64,000 bases of DNA, from NCBI RefSeq assembly GCF_033095865.1, contig NZ_AP019365.1, positions 903,501 through 967,500 on the forward strand, in the 5' to 3' direction. The notes beneath the pieces are model-generated. The model did no database searches. It was not told the DNA's origin and saw nothing but the letters and a program-made list of their open reading frames with translations. Source of the DNA: Pseudomonas sp. KU43P (lineage in GTDB: Bacteria; Pseudomonadota; Gammaproteobacteria; Pseudomonadales; Pseudomonadaceae). The first letter of the stretch is position 1. The number at the start of each line of letters is the position of its first letter. The position numbers and the translations under genes are program-made. Shown here in pieces: positions 53,698 through 62,677 of the stretch.

Positions 53698-56600
53698 TCA
53701 GCTGGCACTCGGCGCGGCCGCGGGGGCCGCCTGGCGGCGATGGAACAGGCGCTCCAGGGCCAAGTATATGACCGGGGTGGTAAACAGCGTCAGCGCCTGG
53801 CTCACCAACAGGCCGCCGACCACGGCGATGCCCAGCGGCTGGCGCAGCTCGGCGCCGGTGCCGAAGCCGAACATCAGCGGTAGCGCACCGAGCAGGGCCG
53901 CCAGGGTAGTCATGATGATCGGGCGAAAGCGCACCAGGCAGGCCTGGCGGATCGCCTGCTCCGGTGTCATGCCCTGGTGGCGCTGGGCCTCGAGGGCAAA
54001 GTCGATGAGCAGGATGCCGTTCTTCTTGACGATGCCGATCAGCAGCACCACGCCGATCAGGCCCATGATGCTGAAGTCCTGCCCGCTGCCCCAGAGCAGG
54101 ATGATCGCGCCTAGGCCTGCCGAAGGCAGCGTGGAGATGATGGTCAGCGGGTGGACGAAGCTCTCGTAGAGCACCCCGAGGATGATGTACACCGCCACCA
54201 GCGCGGCGAGGATCAGGTAGGGCTGGCTCGACAGCGAACTCTGGAACGCCTGGGCGGCGCCCTGGAAGTTGCCGGCGATGGAGTCGGGCATGCCCAGTTC
54301 GCGCTGGGTGCGTTCGAGGATCTGCACCGCATCGCCCAGGGCCACCCCAGGCGCCAGGTTGAACGACAGGTTGGCGGCCGGGAACAGGCCGTCATGGCTG
54401 ATCGACAGTGGCCCGGTACTGGGCGGCGCAACGTGCGCCAGGGCTGACAACGGCACCATCTCGTTGGTCAGCGGCGAGCGCAGGTAGAAGAAGTTGAGGC
54501 TCTCGGCCTTGCCACGGTGGCGGGCATCCAGCTCCAGGATCACTTTGTACTGGTTGGTCTCGGTCTGGAATTCGCTGATCTGCCGTTGGCCGAAGGCATC
54601 GTACAGCGCCTGGTCGACGTCGGTGGTGGTCAGGCCGAAGCGCGCTGCGGCCTGGCGGTCGATGTCGATGCGGGTGACGCTGGCGCCCAGTTGCAGGTCG
54701 TTGGACAGGTCGCGCAACGCCGGGTTTTCCTTCAGGCGATCAGTCAGGCGCTGGGTCCACAGGTTGAGGGCGACCCCGTCATTGCTCTTGAGCACGTACT
54801 GGTACTGGGTACGGGACGGGCCCGAGCTGAGGTTGATGTCCTGGCCGGCGCGCATGTACAGGACGATGCCCGGCACCTGGGCGAGTTTCGGGCGAATCCG
54901 GTCGATCCATTCGCTGGCCGACACGTCGCGCTCGCCGCGGGGCTTGAGCGAGATCCAGAAGCGGCCGTTGGCGATGGTCTGGTTGCTGCCGGTGACCCCG
55001 ACCGAGTGCGAAAAGGCGCGTACGGCCGGGTCATCGCCGATGATCTTCGCCAACGCCAGGTGCTTTTCGATCATCGAGGGATAGGACACGTCCGCTGCCG
55101 CTTCGGTGGTGCCGAGGATGAAACCGGTATCCTGCAGCGGGAAGAAGCCTTTCGGAATGCCGACATAACCGGCAACTGCCAACGCCAGGGTGATGCCGAA
55201 TACGCCGAGGGTGAGGCGCCGATGAGCCAACGCCCGGTCCAGGCCTTTTTCGTACCAGCACAGCAGGCGCGGGCCGAATCCGCCAGCATGCTCGCCGGGG
55301 GGGCGGCGCATGAGCATAGCTGCCAGGGTCGGGGCGAGGGTCAGCGACACCACCACCGAAATCAGGATGGTGGCCGTGGCGGTGAGGGCGAACTCCTTGA
55401 ACAACCTCCCGACCACGCCGCCCATGAACAGCAACGGGATAAAGGCGGCGATCAGCGAGAAGCTGATCGACACCACGGTGAAGCCAATCTCGCCGGCGCC
55501 CTTGAGCGCCGCGGTGCGGCTGTCATCGCCGGCCTCCAGGTGGCGGTGGATGTTCTCCACCACGACGATGGCGTCATCGACCACGAAGCCCACGGCGATG
55601 ACGATGGCTACCAGCGTCAGGTTGTTGAGGCTGAAACCCAATACATACATCAGTGCGCAACTGGCGATCAGCGACACCCCGAGCACGCTGGAGACGATGA
55701 AGGTGGCCGACCACTGACGCAGGAACAGCGCCATTACCCCGATCACCAGCGCCACGGCGATCATCAGGGTCAGTTCCACCTCGTGCAGCGAGGCGCGGAT
55801 GGTCTGGGTGCGGTCCTGCAGTACCGACACCTCGACCGAGGCCGGCAGCATTTCCTGCAGGCGGGGCAGGGCGTCGAGCACGCGGTCCACGGTGTCGACG
55901 ATGTTGGCCCCGGGTTGGCGGAAGATCACCAGGTTCAGCCCCGGCTGGTCGCCGGACCAGGCCTTGACGTAGGCGTTCTCGGCGCCGTTGATCACCTTGG
56001 CCACATCGGCCAGGTGCACGGGCGCGCCATTACGGTAGCTGACGATCAGCTTGGCGTAGTCCTCAGGGTGGAACAGCTGGTCGTTGGCGGCGATGGTCGA
56101 CACGCTGTGCTCGCCATACAGCGCCCCCTTGGCCAGGTTGAGGCTGGTCTGCTGGATGGCCAGGCGCACATCGGCCAAGGTCAGGCCGATGGCCGCGAGC
56201 TTCTCCGGCTGCGCCTGGACCCGGATTGCCGGGCGCAGTTGCCCGGTGATGTTGATCAGGCCGACGCCGTCGATCTGGCTGAGCTGGCGGGCGAGCAGGG
56301 TTTCGGCGTAGTCGCTGAGCTCGTTGCCGGGCATCTGCGCCGAGCTGACGGTGAGGATCAGCACCGGGCTGTCGGCCGGGTTGACCTTGCGCCAAGTAGG
56401 CGGGCTGGGCAGGTCCTGGGGCAGGCGTGCGGTGGCGGTGTTGATCGCTGCCTGGACTTCCTGGGCGGCGGTGTCGATGTTCTTGTCGAGGGTGAACTGC
56501 AGGATCAGCGTGGTCGAGCCCAGGGCGCTGCTGCTGGTCATCTGGGTCATGCCGGGGATGGCGCTGAACTGCACCTCCAGGGGCGTTGCCACCGACGAGG

Positions 56601-56790
56601 CCATGGTTTCGGGGCTGGCGCCGGGCAACTGGGCGGTGACCTGGATGGTCGGGAAGTCGGCTTCGGGCAGCGGTGCCACAGGGAGGCGCGGGAAGGCGAT
56701 GGCGCCCAGCAGCACCAGGGCGAAGGTCAGTAGCAGGGTGGCGATGGGGTGGTCGATGCACCAGGCCGAGACGCCGTTGCGGGTGTTCAT
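53698..56790 (-). CDS. RND multidrug efflux permease (MdtC/MuxC-like)
   Basis: A 1030-residue inner-membrane HAE1-type RND pump. The start WCIDHPIATLLLTFALVLLG, the proton-relay VGFVVDDAIVVVENIHRH in TM4, and the two large periplasmic loops are typical of the MdtB/MdtC branch. Those systems usually have two different permeases; only one is encoded here. Its ATG overlaps the adaptor stop by four bases (ATGA). No outer-membrane channel gene is in the operon, so a TolC/OprM-type channel from elsewhere must be used. Confidence 0.94.
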   Translation of the reverse strand: MNTRNGVSAWCIDHPIATLLLTFALVLLGAIAFPRLPVAPLPEADFPTIQVTAQLPGASPETMASSVATPLEVQFSAIPGMTQMTSSSALGSTTLILQFTLDKNIDTAAQEVQAAINTATARLPQDLPSPPTWRKVNPADSPVLILTVSSAQMPGNELSDYAETLLARQLSQIDGVGLINITGQLRPAIRVQAQPEKLAAIGLTLADVRLAIQQTSLNLAKGALYGEHSVSTIAANDQLFHPEDYAKLIVSYRNGAPVHLADVAKVINGAENAYVKAWSGDQPGLNLVIFRQPGANIVDTVDRVLDALPRLQEMLPASVEVSVLQDRTQTIRASLHEVELTLMIAVALVIGVMALFLRQWSATFIVSSVLGVSLIASCALMYVLGFSLNNLTLVAIVIAVGFVVDDAIVVVENIHRHLEAGDDSRTAALKGAGEIGFTVVSISFSLIAAFIPLLFMGGVVGRLFKEFALTATATILISVVVSLTLAPTLAAMLMRRPPGEHAGGFGPRLLCWYEKGLDRALAHRRLTLGVFGITLALAVAGYVGIPKGFFPLQDTGFILGTTEAAADVSYPSMIEKHLALAKIIGDDPAVRAFSHSVGVTGSNQTIANGRFWISLKPRGERDVSASEWIDRIRPKLAQVPGIVLYMRAGQDINLSSGPSRTQYQYVLKSNDGVALNLWTQRLTDRLKENPALRDLSNDLQLGASVTRIDIDRQAAARFGLTTTDVDQALYDAFGQRQISEFQTETNQYKVILELDARHRGKAESLNFFYLRSPLTNEMVPLSALAHVAPPSTGPLSISHDGLFPAANLSFNLAPGVALGDAVQILERTQRELGMPDSIAGNFQGAAQAFQSSLSSQPYLILAALVAVYIILGVLYESFVHPLTIISTLPSAGLGAIILLWGSGQDFSIMGLIGVVLLIGIVKKNGILLIDFALEAQRHQGMTPEQAIRQACLVRFRPIIMTTLAALLGALPLMFGFGTGAELRQPLGIAVVGGLLVSQALTLFTTPVIYLALERLFHRRQAAPAAAPSAS

Positions 56791-57950
56791 GGCTGGCTCC
56801 TGCGGTCGGCCATCTCGGCCGGTGCCGGTGCATCCGGGGTGATCTCGATGCGCGCGCCCGGCTTGAGGCGTGACTGGCCGTCGAGCACCAGACGGTCACC
56901 GGCTTTGACCCCGGCGACGATATTCAGCGTGCTGTCCTGGTACAGCACCTTGACCGGCACGTTGGTGACCTTGTCGCCGTCGACGCGGTAGACGAAGTGG
57001 CCATCGATGCTGCGCTGCACCACCGGCGGCGGCACCACCAGGGCGTTTTCGTCCAGCGCCGTGCGCAAGCGCACGGTGACCAGTTGCCCTGGCCACAGTC
57101 GGCCGTCCTTGTTGTCGAACTCGGCTTTCACCCGCACGGTGCCGGTGTTGGCGGAAACCTGGTTGTCGATCAGGGCCAGGTGGCCTTCGCCAAGCAGGCC
57201 GCGTTCGCCGTCGGCATCCATGTAGGCCTCCACCAACGCGGGTGAGGGTGCCTTGAGCAGGGTTTGCAGGGTCGGCAGCATCTGTTGCGGCAGGGAAAAC
57301 TCCACAGCGATCGGGTCGATCTGGGTAACGCTGAACAGGCCCTGGGTATCGGTGGTACGCACCAGGTTGCCGGGGTCGACATTGCGGATGCCTACGCGTC
57401 CTGTCACCGGGGAACGGATTTGAGTGTAGGAAAGCTGCACTTGTGCATTGGCGATGGCCGCCTGGTTGCCCTTGACCGTGGCCTGTAGCTGGTTGACCAG
57501 CGCCTGTTGCTGGTCGAGGGTCTGCTTGGACACACCGTCGTCGGTGCTAAGCAGCTTGTAGCGCTTGAGGTCGACCCCGGCCACTTGGATCTGTGCCTGG
57601 CTCTGGCCGAGCTGGGCACGGGCCTGGTCGAGCGAGGCGCGGATGCTGCGATCATCCAGGGTGGCGAGCAGGTCGCCTTCCTTGACCCACTGGCCTTCCT
57701 TGACCAGCACCTGGGTCAGCACGCCCTCGACTTGTGGCCTGATCTCGACACTGTGCAACGACAGCACCGAACCGATGGCGCTGGCGTAGCGCGGTACGTC
57801 CTGCTGGGCGACGTTGACCACCCGCACCGGGATGGCGGTTTGCGCGCGATTGGCTGGCGCCTCGTGCCGCTGGCCGTACCAGATGCCCAGGGCTGCCAGG
57901 GCAAGCAATGCGGTGGTGGCCAGGAGGAGAGAGCGGGAAGGACGTCGCAT
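56787..57950 (-). CDS. RND efflux periplasmic adaptor (MdtA-like)
   Basis: A 387-residue membrane fusion protein. It has an N-terminal membrane anchor (LLLATTALLALAALGIWYG), the split lipoyl domain (SVEIRPQVEGVLTQVLVKEG ... YTQIRSPVTGRVG), a helical hairpin and beta-barrel domains. Start 57950 (MRRPSRSLLL) is preferred to 58016 because an AGGTG ribosome site precedes it. It is the first gene of the four-gene adaptor-permease-regulator-kinase operon. Confidence 0.92.
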   Translation of the reverse strand: MRRPSRSLLLATTALLALAALGIWYGQRHEAPANRAQTAIPVRVVNVAQQDVPRYASAIGSVLSLHSVEIRPQVEGVLTQVLVKEGQWVKEGDLLATLDDRSIRASLDQARAQLGQSQAQIQVAGVDLKRYKLLSTDDGVSKQTLDQQQALVNQLQATVKGNQAAIANAQVQLSYTQIRSPVTGRVGIRNVDPGNLVRTTDTQGLFSVTQIDPIAVEFSLPQQMLPTLQTLLKAPSPALVEAYMDADGERGLLGEGHLALIDNQVSANTGTVRVKAEFDNKDGRLWPGQLVTVRLRTALDENALVVPPPVVQRSIDGHFVYRVDGDKVTNVPVKVLYQDSTLNIVAGVKAGDRLVLDGQSRLKPGARIEITPDAPAPAEMADRRSQP

Positions 57951-58039
57951 CGGTGCGGGCACCTTGGCCAAGAGGATGGGAAACGGTTGTCTGTACTGAA
58001 GCTTATAGCCCCACAACCCGGTCGGCAGCGTGACGGCTG

Positions 58040-58056
58040 GCTGACAGCGCTGACAG
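58040..58056. promoter_or_regulatory. Direct repeat upstream of the RND operon
   Basis: GCTGACAG occurs twice in tandem (58040-58047 and 58049-58056), 90-106 bases before the adaptor start. OmpR-type regulators bind such direct repeats, so this is a candidate box for the operon's own regulator. Confidence 0.35.
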
Positions 58057-58081
58057 TTTCGCAGGGTGGAGTGTCAGGAGC

Positions 58082-58167
58082 GGCCCTATCGCCGGCAAGC
58101 CGGCTCCCCCAGGTACACCACAGTTCTCGACATTGTGGGAGCCGGCTTGCCGGCGATAGGGCCGGCC
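58082..58167. repeat. REP pair (inverted)
   Basis: Arms at 58082-58112 and 58134-58167 around a 21-base spacer, between the 3' end of the cysteine-cluster gene and the RND promoter region. Confidence 0.9.
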
Positions 58168-58175
58168 CTGGCTCC

Positions 58176-58910
58176 CTAGAATCCGATGAAGGCGTAATAG
58201 ACCGGTGTTTCGCCAGTCGTCCGCATGCCAAGCGCATGCAGCGCCCCTGCCAAGCCTTCATCGCTCACGTGCAAGGTCCACGCTGCACCGTCGCCCACTG
58301 GCATCTGCTGCAACGCCGTCGCGAACGCCGCCATCTCCGGCAGGTAAGCGGTAAACCCATTGCCCTTGAGCGCGCTGCAGGTCATCCCCAACGCCTCACA
58401 TATCGCCACCTTGGCCGCGATGTCGTCACGGTCGGCCTGGCGCGAGGCCTGTACCAAGGCCGCCAGCTGCGGGTCGACTGGTTGTGCGCCGTGAATCAGC
58501 TCAGGGCCTTGTTCCCAAGCTTCAGGCGGGCAGTCCTTGTTCTCCGGCCGCAGTGGAATGTGCGGGTTGATCTCCACGGGATAAATACGACAGACCAACG
58601 GCCGAGTTTCGTAGATGGTGCACAGGTCGTTATCGTCGAGGTTGCGGCAGCGCCCGGGGTTGAACGCGGCAAAGGTCACCGCGACCCGCACCTCGCCGTC
58701 ACCGCAAGGCACCGGGTGAGAGCGGCGCAACACATGCTCGCGCTGGTCAGCCGGCATGCCTGGGCCATCGACCACGAACGCCTCGATCAATACCACCACC
58801 TGGCCACCGGAGGCTGCCCACTGGCGCGCCTCGTCTAGCGTCAGTGGCACATGGTGGCCGGTGCAGCACTTACCGCAACCGGTACAGGCAAAGCGCAGGT
58901 TTTCGCTCAC
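58176..58910 (-). CDS. YkgJ-family cysteine cluster protein
   Basis: A 244-residue cytoplasmic protein with the N-terminal cluster FACTGCGKCCTGHHVPLT and a later Cys set in RCRNLDDNDLCTIYETRPLVC, the zinc- or iron-binding pattern of the YkgJ/Fe-S-cluster-containing family. Function unknown. GTG 58910 overlaps the stop of the upstream gene (GTGA), so it is preferred over ATG 58928 and the longer frame to 58970, which would begin inside that gene. Translational coupling with the secreted protein is likely. Confidence 0.85.
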   Translation of the reverse strand: MSENLRFACTGCGKCCTGHHVPLTLDEARQWAASGGQVVVLIEAFVVDGPGMPADQREHVLRRSHPVPCGDGEVRVAVTFAAFNPGRCRNLDDNDLCTIYETRPLVCRIYPVEINPHIPLRPENKDCPPEAWEQGPELIHGAQPVDPQLAALVQASRQADRDDIAAKVAICEALGMTCSALKGNGFTAYLPEMAAFATALQQMPVGDGAAWTLHVSDEGLAGALHALGMRTTGETPVYYAFIGF

Positions 58911-59218
58911 TTGGCGTCCGGGTTCCATTCGCTGACGAAGGCGCGCTGCTGCTGGCGGTCGTACAGGCACAACTCGGTGCCGGTGCGTTGCTGCATGTGC
59001 TTCTGCGGGTATACGCCTTCGACCAGCAGGGCGCTGAAGCCGACCTGGTCATCGAACTCTGCGGGTTTGCCGCGGGCGTGGGCATCCTTGAACTGGCTGG
59101 CTGCAAGGCATGCCTTGAGCATCTGTTGACGCTGCTCGTTCCAGGCCTGGCTGCTCGAGGCCTGAGCAATTGTGCTGAAGAGGGTGCAAGCGATCAGGAG
59201 GGAGCTGAAGTACTTCAT
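58907..59218 (-). CDS. Small secreted protein, 103 aa, unknown
   Basis: Unrecognised family. It has a signal peptide (MKYFSSLLIACTLFSTIAQA) and a mature domain of about 83 residues with two Cys (KACLAASQF and ELCLYDRQQQ) that may form a disulfide in the periplasm. The stop overlaps the start of the cysteine-cluster gene by four bases. Confidence 0.78.
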   Translation of the reverse strand: MKYFSSLLIACTLFSTIAQASSSQAWNEQRQQMLKACLAASQFKDAHARGKPAEFDDQVGFSALLVEGVYPQKHMQQRTGTELCLYDRQQQRAFVSEWNPDAK

Positions 59219-59317
59219 GACACGGTTCCGACGAAGATCCGAGGGGCGCGAATTATGCCCGAGTCATCCCTGGCCATGGGCCAGGGAGTTTGTCGCTGAA
59301 TATAACAACACGGATTT

Positions 59318-60217
59318 TCAGCGCTCGGCAAATACCACGGTGCGGGCGGCGACCACCAGGCAGTCGGTGAGCTCGGGCGAAGAGAACTTGGTGAGGATCG
59401 CATTGGCCCCGGCCAGTCTCGCCTTCTCGGCGCTCATCACGCTGTCCAGCGAGGTGTGCAGCAGGATGTAGAGGTGCTGGAAGTCCGGGGTCTCGCGCAG
59501 GGTGCGGGTGAAGGCGTAGCCGTCCATCTCCGACATCTCGATGTCGGACACGATGATGTTGATTTCCTGGGCGGTGCCCTGCAGCTCCAGCAGCACGTTG
59601 ATCGCATCCTTGGCGCTGCGTGCGGTGTGGCACTCGATACCGAGGTTGCGCAAGGTGTGCACCGACTGTTGCAGCGCCACCTGGCTGTCGTCCACCACCA
59701 GGATGTTGGCGGCGGCCAGCAGGCTGGCGTCTTCTTCGTTGAGTTCGCCAGGGTGCGCCACCGGTTCTGGCGGGGCGATGGCGTGGATGACCTTTTCGAT
59801 GTCCAGCACCTGCACCAGGTTGTCGTCCACCCGGGTTACACCGGTGATGTACGAGCGGTTGCCTGAGCCGTAGGGCGGCGGTTTGATGTCGGTGCTCAGG
59901 CAGTGGACGATGCGGCTCACGGCCTGGACATGCAGGCCCTGGCGCGAACGGCTGATCTCGGTGACGATCAGACAGCCGCCGTCGGGGTCGGCCAGCGGCC
60001 GTTCGCCGATGGCGCGGGACAGGTCGATCACCGACAGCGAGTTGCCGCGCAGGGTGGCCACGCCTTTCACATGGGGGTGCGATTCGGGCAGCTTGGTCAG
60101 CGGCGGGCAGGGGATGATCTCGCTGACCTTGAGCAGGTTGATTGCCATCAGCTTGCCGCTGCGCAGGGTGAACAGCAGCAGGGACAGCGAGTCCGCGCGA
60201 GCGTTTTGCGTGGCCAT
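59318..60217 (-). CDS. cheV: Chemotaxis coupling/regulator protein CheV
   Basis: A 299-residue fusion of a CheW domain (about 10-160; FTLRSGKLMAINLLKVSEII, GVATLRGNSLSVIDL) and a receiver domain (172-295) with phospho-acceptor Asp225 (IIVSDIEMSEMDG) and the KFSSPEL lysine segment. It couples chemoreceptors to CheA and adapts by phosphorylation. ATG 60217 is preferred to 60307. A near-consensus sigma-28 promoter lies 33 bases upstream. Confidence 0.94.
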   Translation of the reverse strand: MATQNARADSLSLLLFTLRSGKLMAINLLKVSEIIPCPPLTKLPESHPHVKGVATLRGNSLSVIDLSRAIGERPLADPDGGCLIVTEISRSRQGLHVQAVSRIVHCLSTDIKPPPYGSGNRSYITGVTRVDDNLVQVLDIEKVIHAIAPPEPVAHPGELNEEDASLLAAANILVVDDSQVALQQSVHTLRNLGIECHTARSAKDAINVLLELQGTAQEINIIVSDIEMSEMDGYAFTRTLRETPDFQHLYILLHTSLDSVMSAEKARLAGANAILTKFSSPELTDCLVVAARTVVFAER

Positions 60218-60249
60218 GGGGACCTTCGTGGGAAACGGGGGATGACAGG

Positions 60250-60276
60250 CTATCGGCCTCGGCGGGCCAGGCTTTA
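60250..60276 (-). promoter_or_regulatory. Sigma-28 (FliA) promoter of cheV
   Basis: On the minus strand TAAA, exactly 15 bases, GCCGATAG: seven of eight -10 bases and all four -35 bases of the FliA consensus, at a sensible distance before cheV. Confidence 0.8.
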
Positions 60277-60279
60277 GGC

Positions 60280-60303
60280 AAAAAGAAGGGGCCTTGCGGC
60301 CCC
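60280..60303 (-). terminator. Terminator of the first autotransporter gene
   Basis: GGGGCC/GGCCCC with a four-base loop, followed on the minus strand by TTCTTTTT, eight bases after the stop at 60311. Confidence 0.85.
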
Positions 60304-60310
60304 TCAAATG

Positions 60311-62550
60311 TCAGAAGTTGTAACGTACGCCAAGATTCACACCCCAGGGCTGTTCGATGTTGTTGCCTTTCATGTAATCGAAACCGGCATTGATCTGCAC
60401 GGTGTCGGTCACCTGCGCGGCGACCCCTGCGCCGAGCTCCATGCGGCTGCCCGACAGGTCGTTGTCGAACGTGTTGCCGTTGACCTTGACCTGGTTGTTG
60501 CGGGCGAACTCATGGGCTGCGGCCACCTTCACGTAGGGCTGCACGAAGCCGCCATCACGCAATGGGAAGGTGCGACCGACATGGGTCCCGACCTTGCCCA
60601 GCATCGAATCGGCACTGTGGCTGCTGGCACGCATGCCGTTGTCCAGGCTGTAGCTGGCGCCGTCCACCCACAGCACGGAGGCTTGGGCGAACGGTTCGAC
60701 GAACCACTGATCGTCGAGCTTGATGTGCTTGCCCACTTCGACCGAGGCGCCGATACCGTTGTTGCTGTAGTCGCCTTTGGCCTTGCGACCATCGCTCATG
60801 CGCACATCCGACTTGTTCTGGAAGCGGTTGGCCTTGATCAGCGCGTCGATGTACAGGCCGTCGTCCGCCAGCCAGGTGGTGTAGGCACCCAGGTAGAAGC
60901 TGTCGACCTTGCCGGTGGTTCCGCCCGAGAGATCGAGGTCCGAACGGCTGTAACCGCCCATCACGCCTACCAGCCACTGACCATTACCCGAAGGCATCGG
61001 TGCATCGGCACCAAAGGCGATGCCTTGCTGGACCTGGTCATAGGCCGCGCCGGCACCCGCCGCCACCTTGTATTTGTTGCCGTAGCTACGCAGCCAGCCG
61101 CCACCTTGCTCCTGACCATTGCGCAACTCACCCATGCGCCCGCGCAAGGTGGTCGATTCGCCGTACCATACGGTCGGCGCGGCGCTGAACAGGCCGGTGA
61201 CCGAGCGGGCGCCGGGGGTGGTGGTGTTGCCCTTGCGCACCAGGAACCAGTCATCGCCGCGCTGCTCCAGTTCATAGGCGAAGGTGCCGAAGTCCACCTG
61301 CCCGCCGATCAGGCCGAATTGCGAGGTACTGCCTTCGCCGGTGTGCACCACCTGGTGGGCGGCCACGTCTGTGCTCGGGTCGGTACCGGTGTTGGCCACC
61401 AGCAGTTGGTGATTACCGCTGGCCTTGCCGGTGACATCGAGGAAGTCGCCTTGCTGGCTGGCCAGGTCAGTGCCGAGCATGAAGGTGCCGTTGCCGGACA
61501 GCTCGCCCAGTTGCAGGCGGCTGAAGCCGGTGCTGCCCTCGGTACCGCGCAGGTTCACTGTGCCCCGGCGAGGTTCAGGCTGTCGATGCTGGAGTCGCCG
61601 GTCATGATCCATGAAGAACTGCCGTCGATGGACAAGGAGTGAGCGTTCTCGATGCTGCCGGTCAGGCTGGACTGATTGGCGAAGCTCAGGTCGAGGCTGG
61701 CACCTTGCTCGGCGACGATGTTGCCGGTCAGGTGGCTGTTGTTGACGAGGGCATTGGCGCTGGCGCCTTCGGCCACTTCCAGGATGACGCCATTACCGGC
61801 CGAGAGCGTCGAGCCGTTGTTGATCTCGATGTAGGCGGTCTCGTTATTGGTAGCGGGTTGTATGACCTTGATGGCACTGCCCTGACGTCCCACCACGGCA
61901 GATTGATCGAGCACCAGCGTCGCACCCTGCTCTTTAGACCCGGTGAAACTCGAGAAAAGCACCACGCCGTTGTTGTCGCCCGATACCACGCTACCGTTGC
62001 GCACGAAAGCAGTGGCGCCTGCCACTACCACCCCGGCGCCGCCCGTCACTGCGCCGCTGCCAGGCCCTCCGGCGTATCCGTCGACCTGGGTGTTGCTCAG
62101 GTCCAGTATCGCGCTGCTGGTCACATTGATGCCGCGGCCAACGCCTGACACGGTACTGTTGCTGATGCGCGCCGTGGAGGCCTCTGCCCCGATGAGGGTG
62201 ATGCCGAACGCTGTGGCATCGGGTTTTGAGGGGTCGACGGTGGCAACGATGGTGCTGCCATCGATGACGGCGTGGCTGTTGCTCAGGGTGAGGGCATGAA
62301 TACCGACCGAGTCGATCCTGCCCTGCTGCATGTTCACGCGGGAACCCTGAGCGGCAAAGATCCTGTTGGTCCTGCCGCCTGGCAATACATTGAGGGTGGC
62401 CCTTCTTTCCAGTTCGTAGCGCGTGACGGGGCTGCCTTCACGTACGGTGTAGGAACTGTTAGGTGGAAGGATGATGGTTTGGTTGGCCAGTACGGGAGAC
62501 ACTGAAGCAATCCCGAAGGCAACCAACGTGCAGGCTTTCACAGGGTTCAT
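60311..62550 (-). pseudogene. Autotransporter (pertactin-like passenger, beta-barrel) with one-base frameshift
   Basis: The N-terminal frame (62550-61555) encodes a signal peptide (cleavage after SPVLA) and a beta-helix passenger of about 320 residues ending DSLNLAGAQ-stop. The C-terminal frame (up to 61612) encodes the end of the passenger and a complete barrel ending GVNLGVRYNF. Joining them needs one extra G in the G4 run at 61563-61566 (plus strand CCCC), which restores LNLAGGTVNLRG, the sequence found in the paralogue next door (DGGTVNLRG). The restored protein would be about 746 residues. It is a true frameshift, a switching event or a sequencing error. Confidence 0.85.
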
Positions 62551-62677
62551 GGGCGTTCTCGGTTAAAAAATCGAGGCGCCATTTGACCGGAAAGAGTTAC
62601 GAGATCCCGCAGGAAAACACTGATTAGGTTGTAAGAAAAGCCCTCAATAATGTACGCGTGGTTGCATCTTCAGCGGA

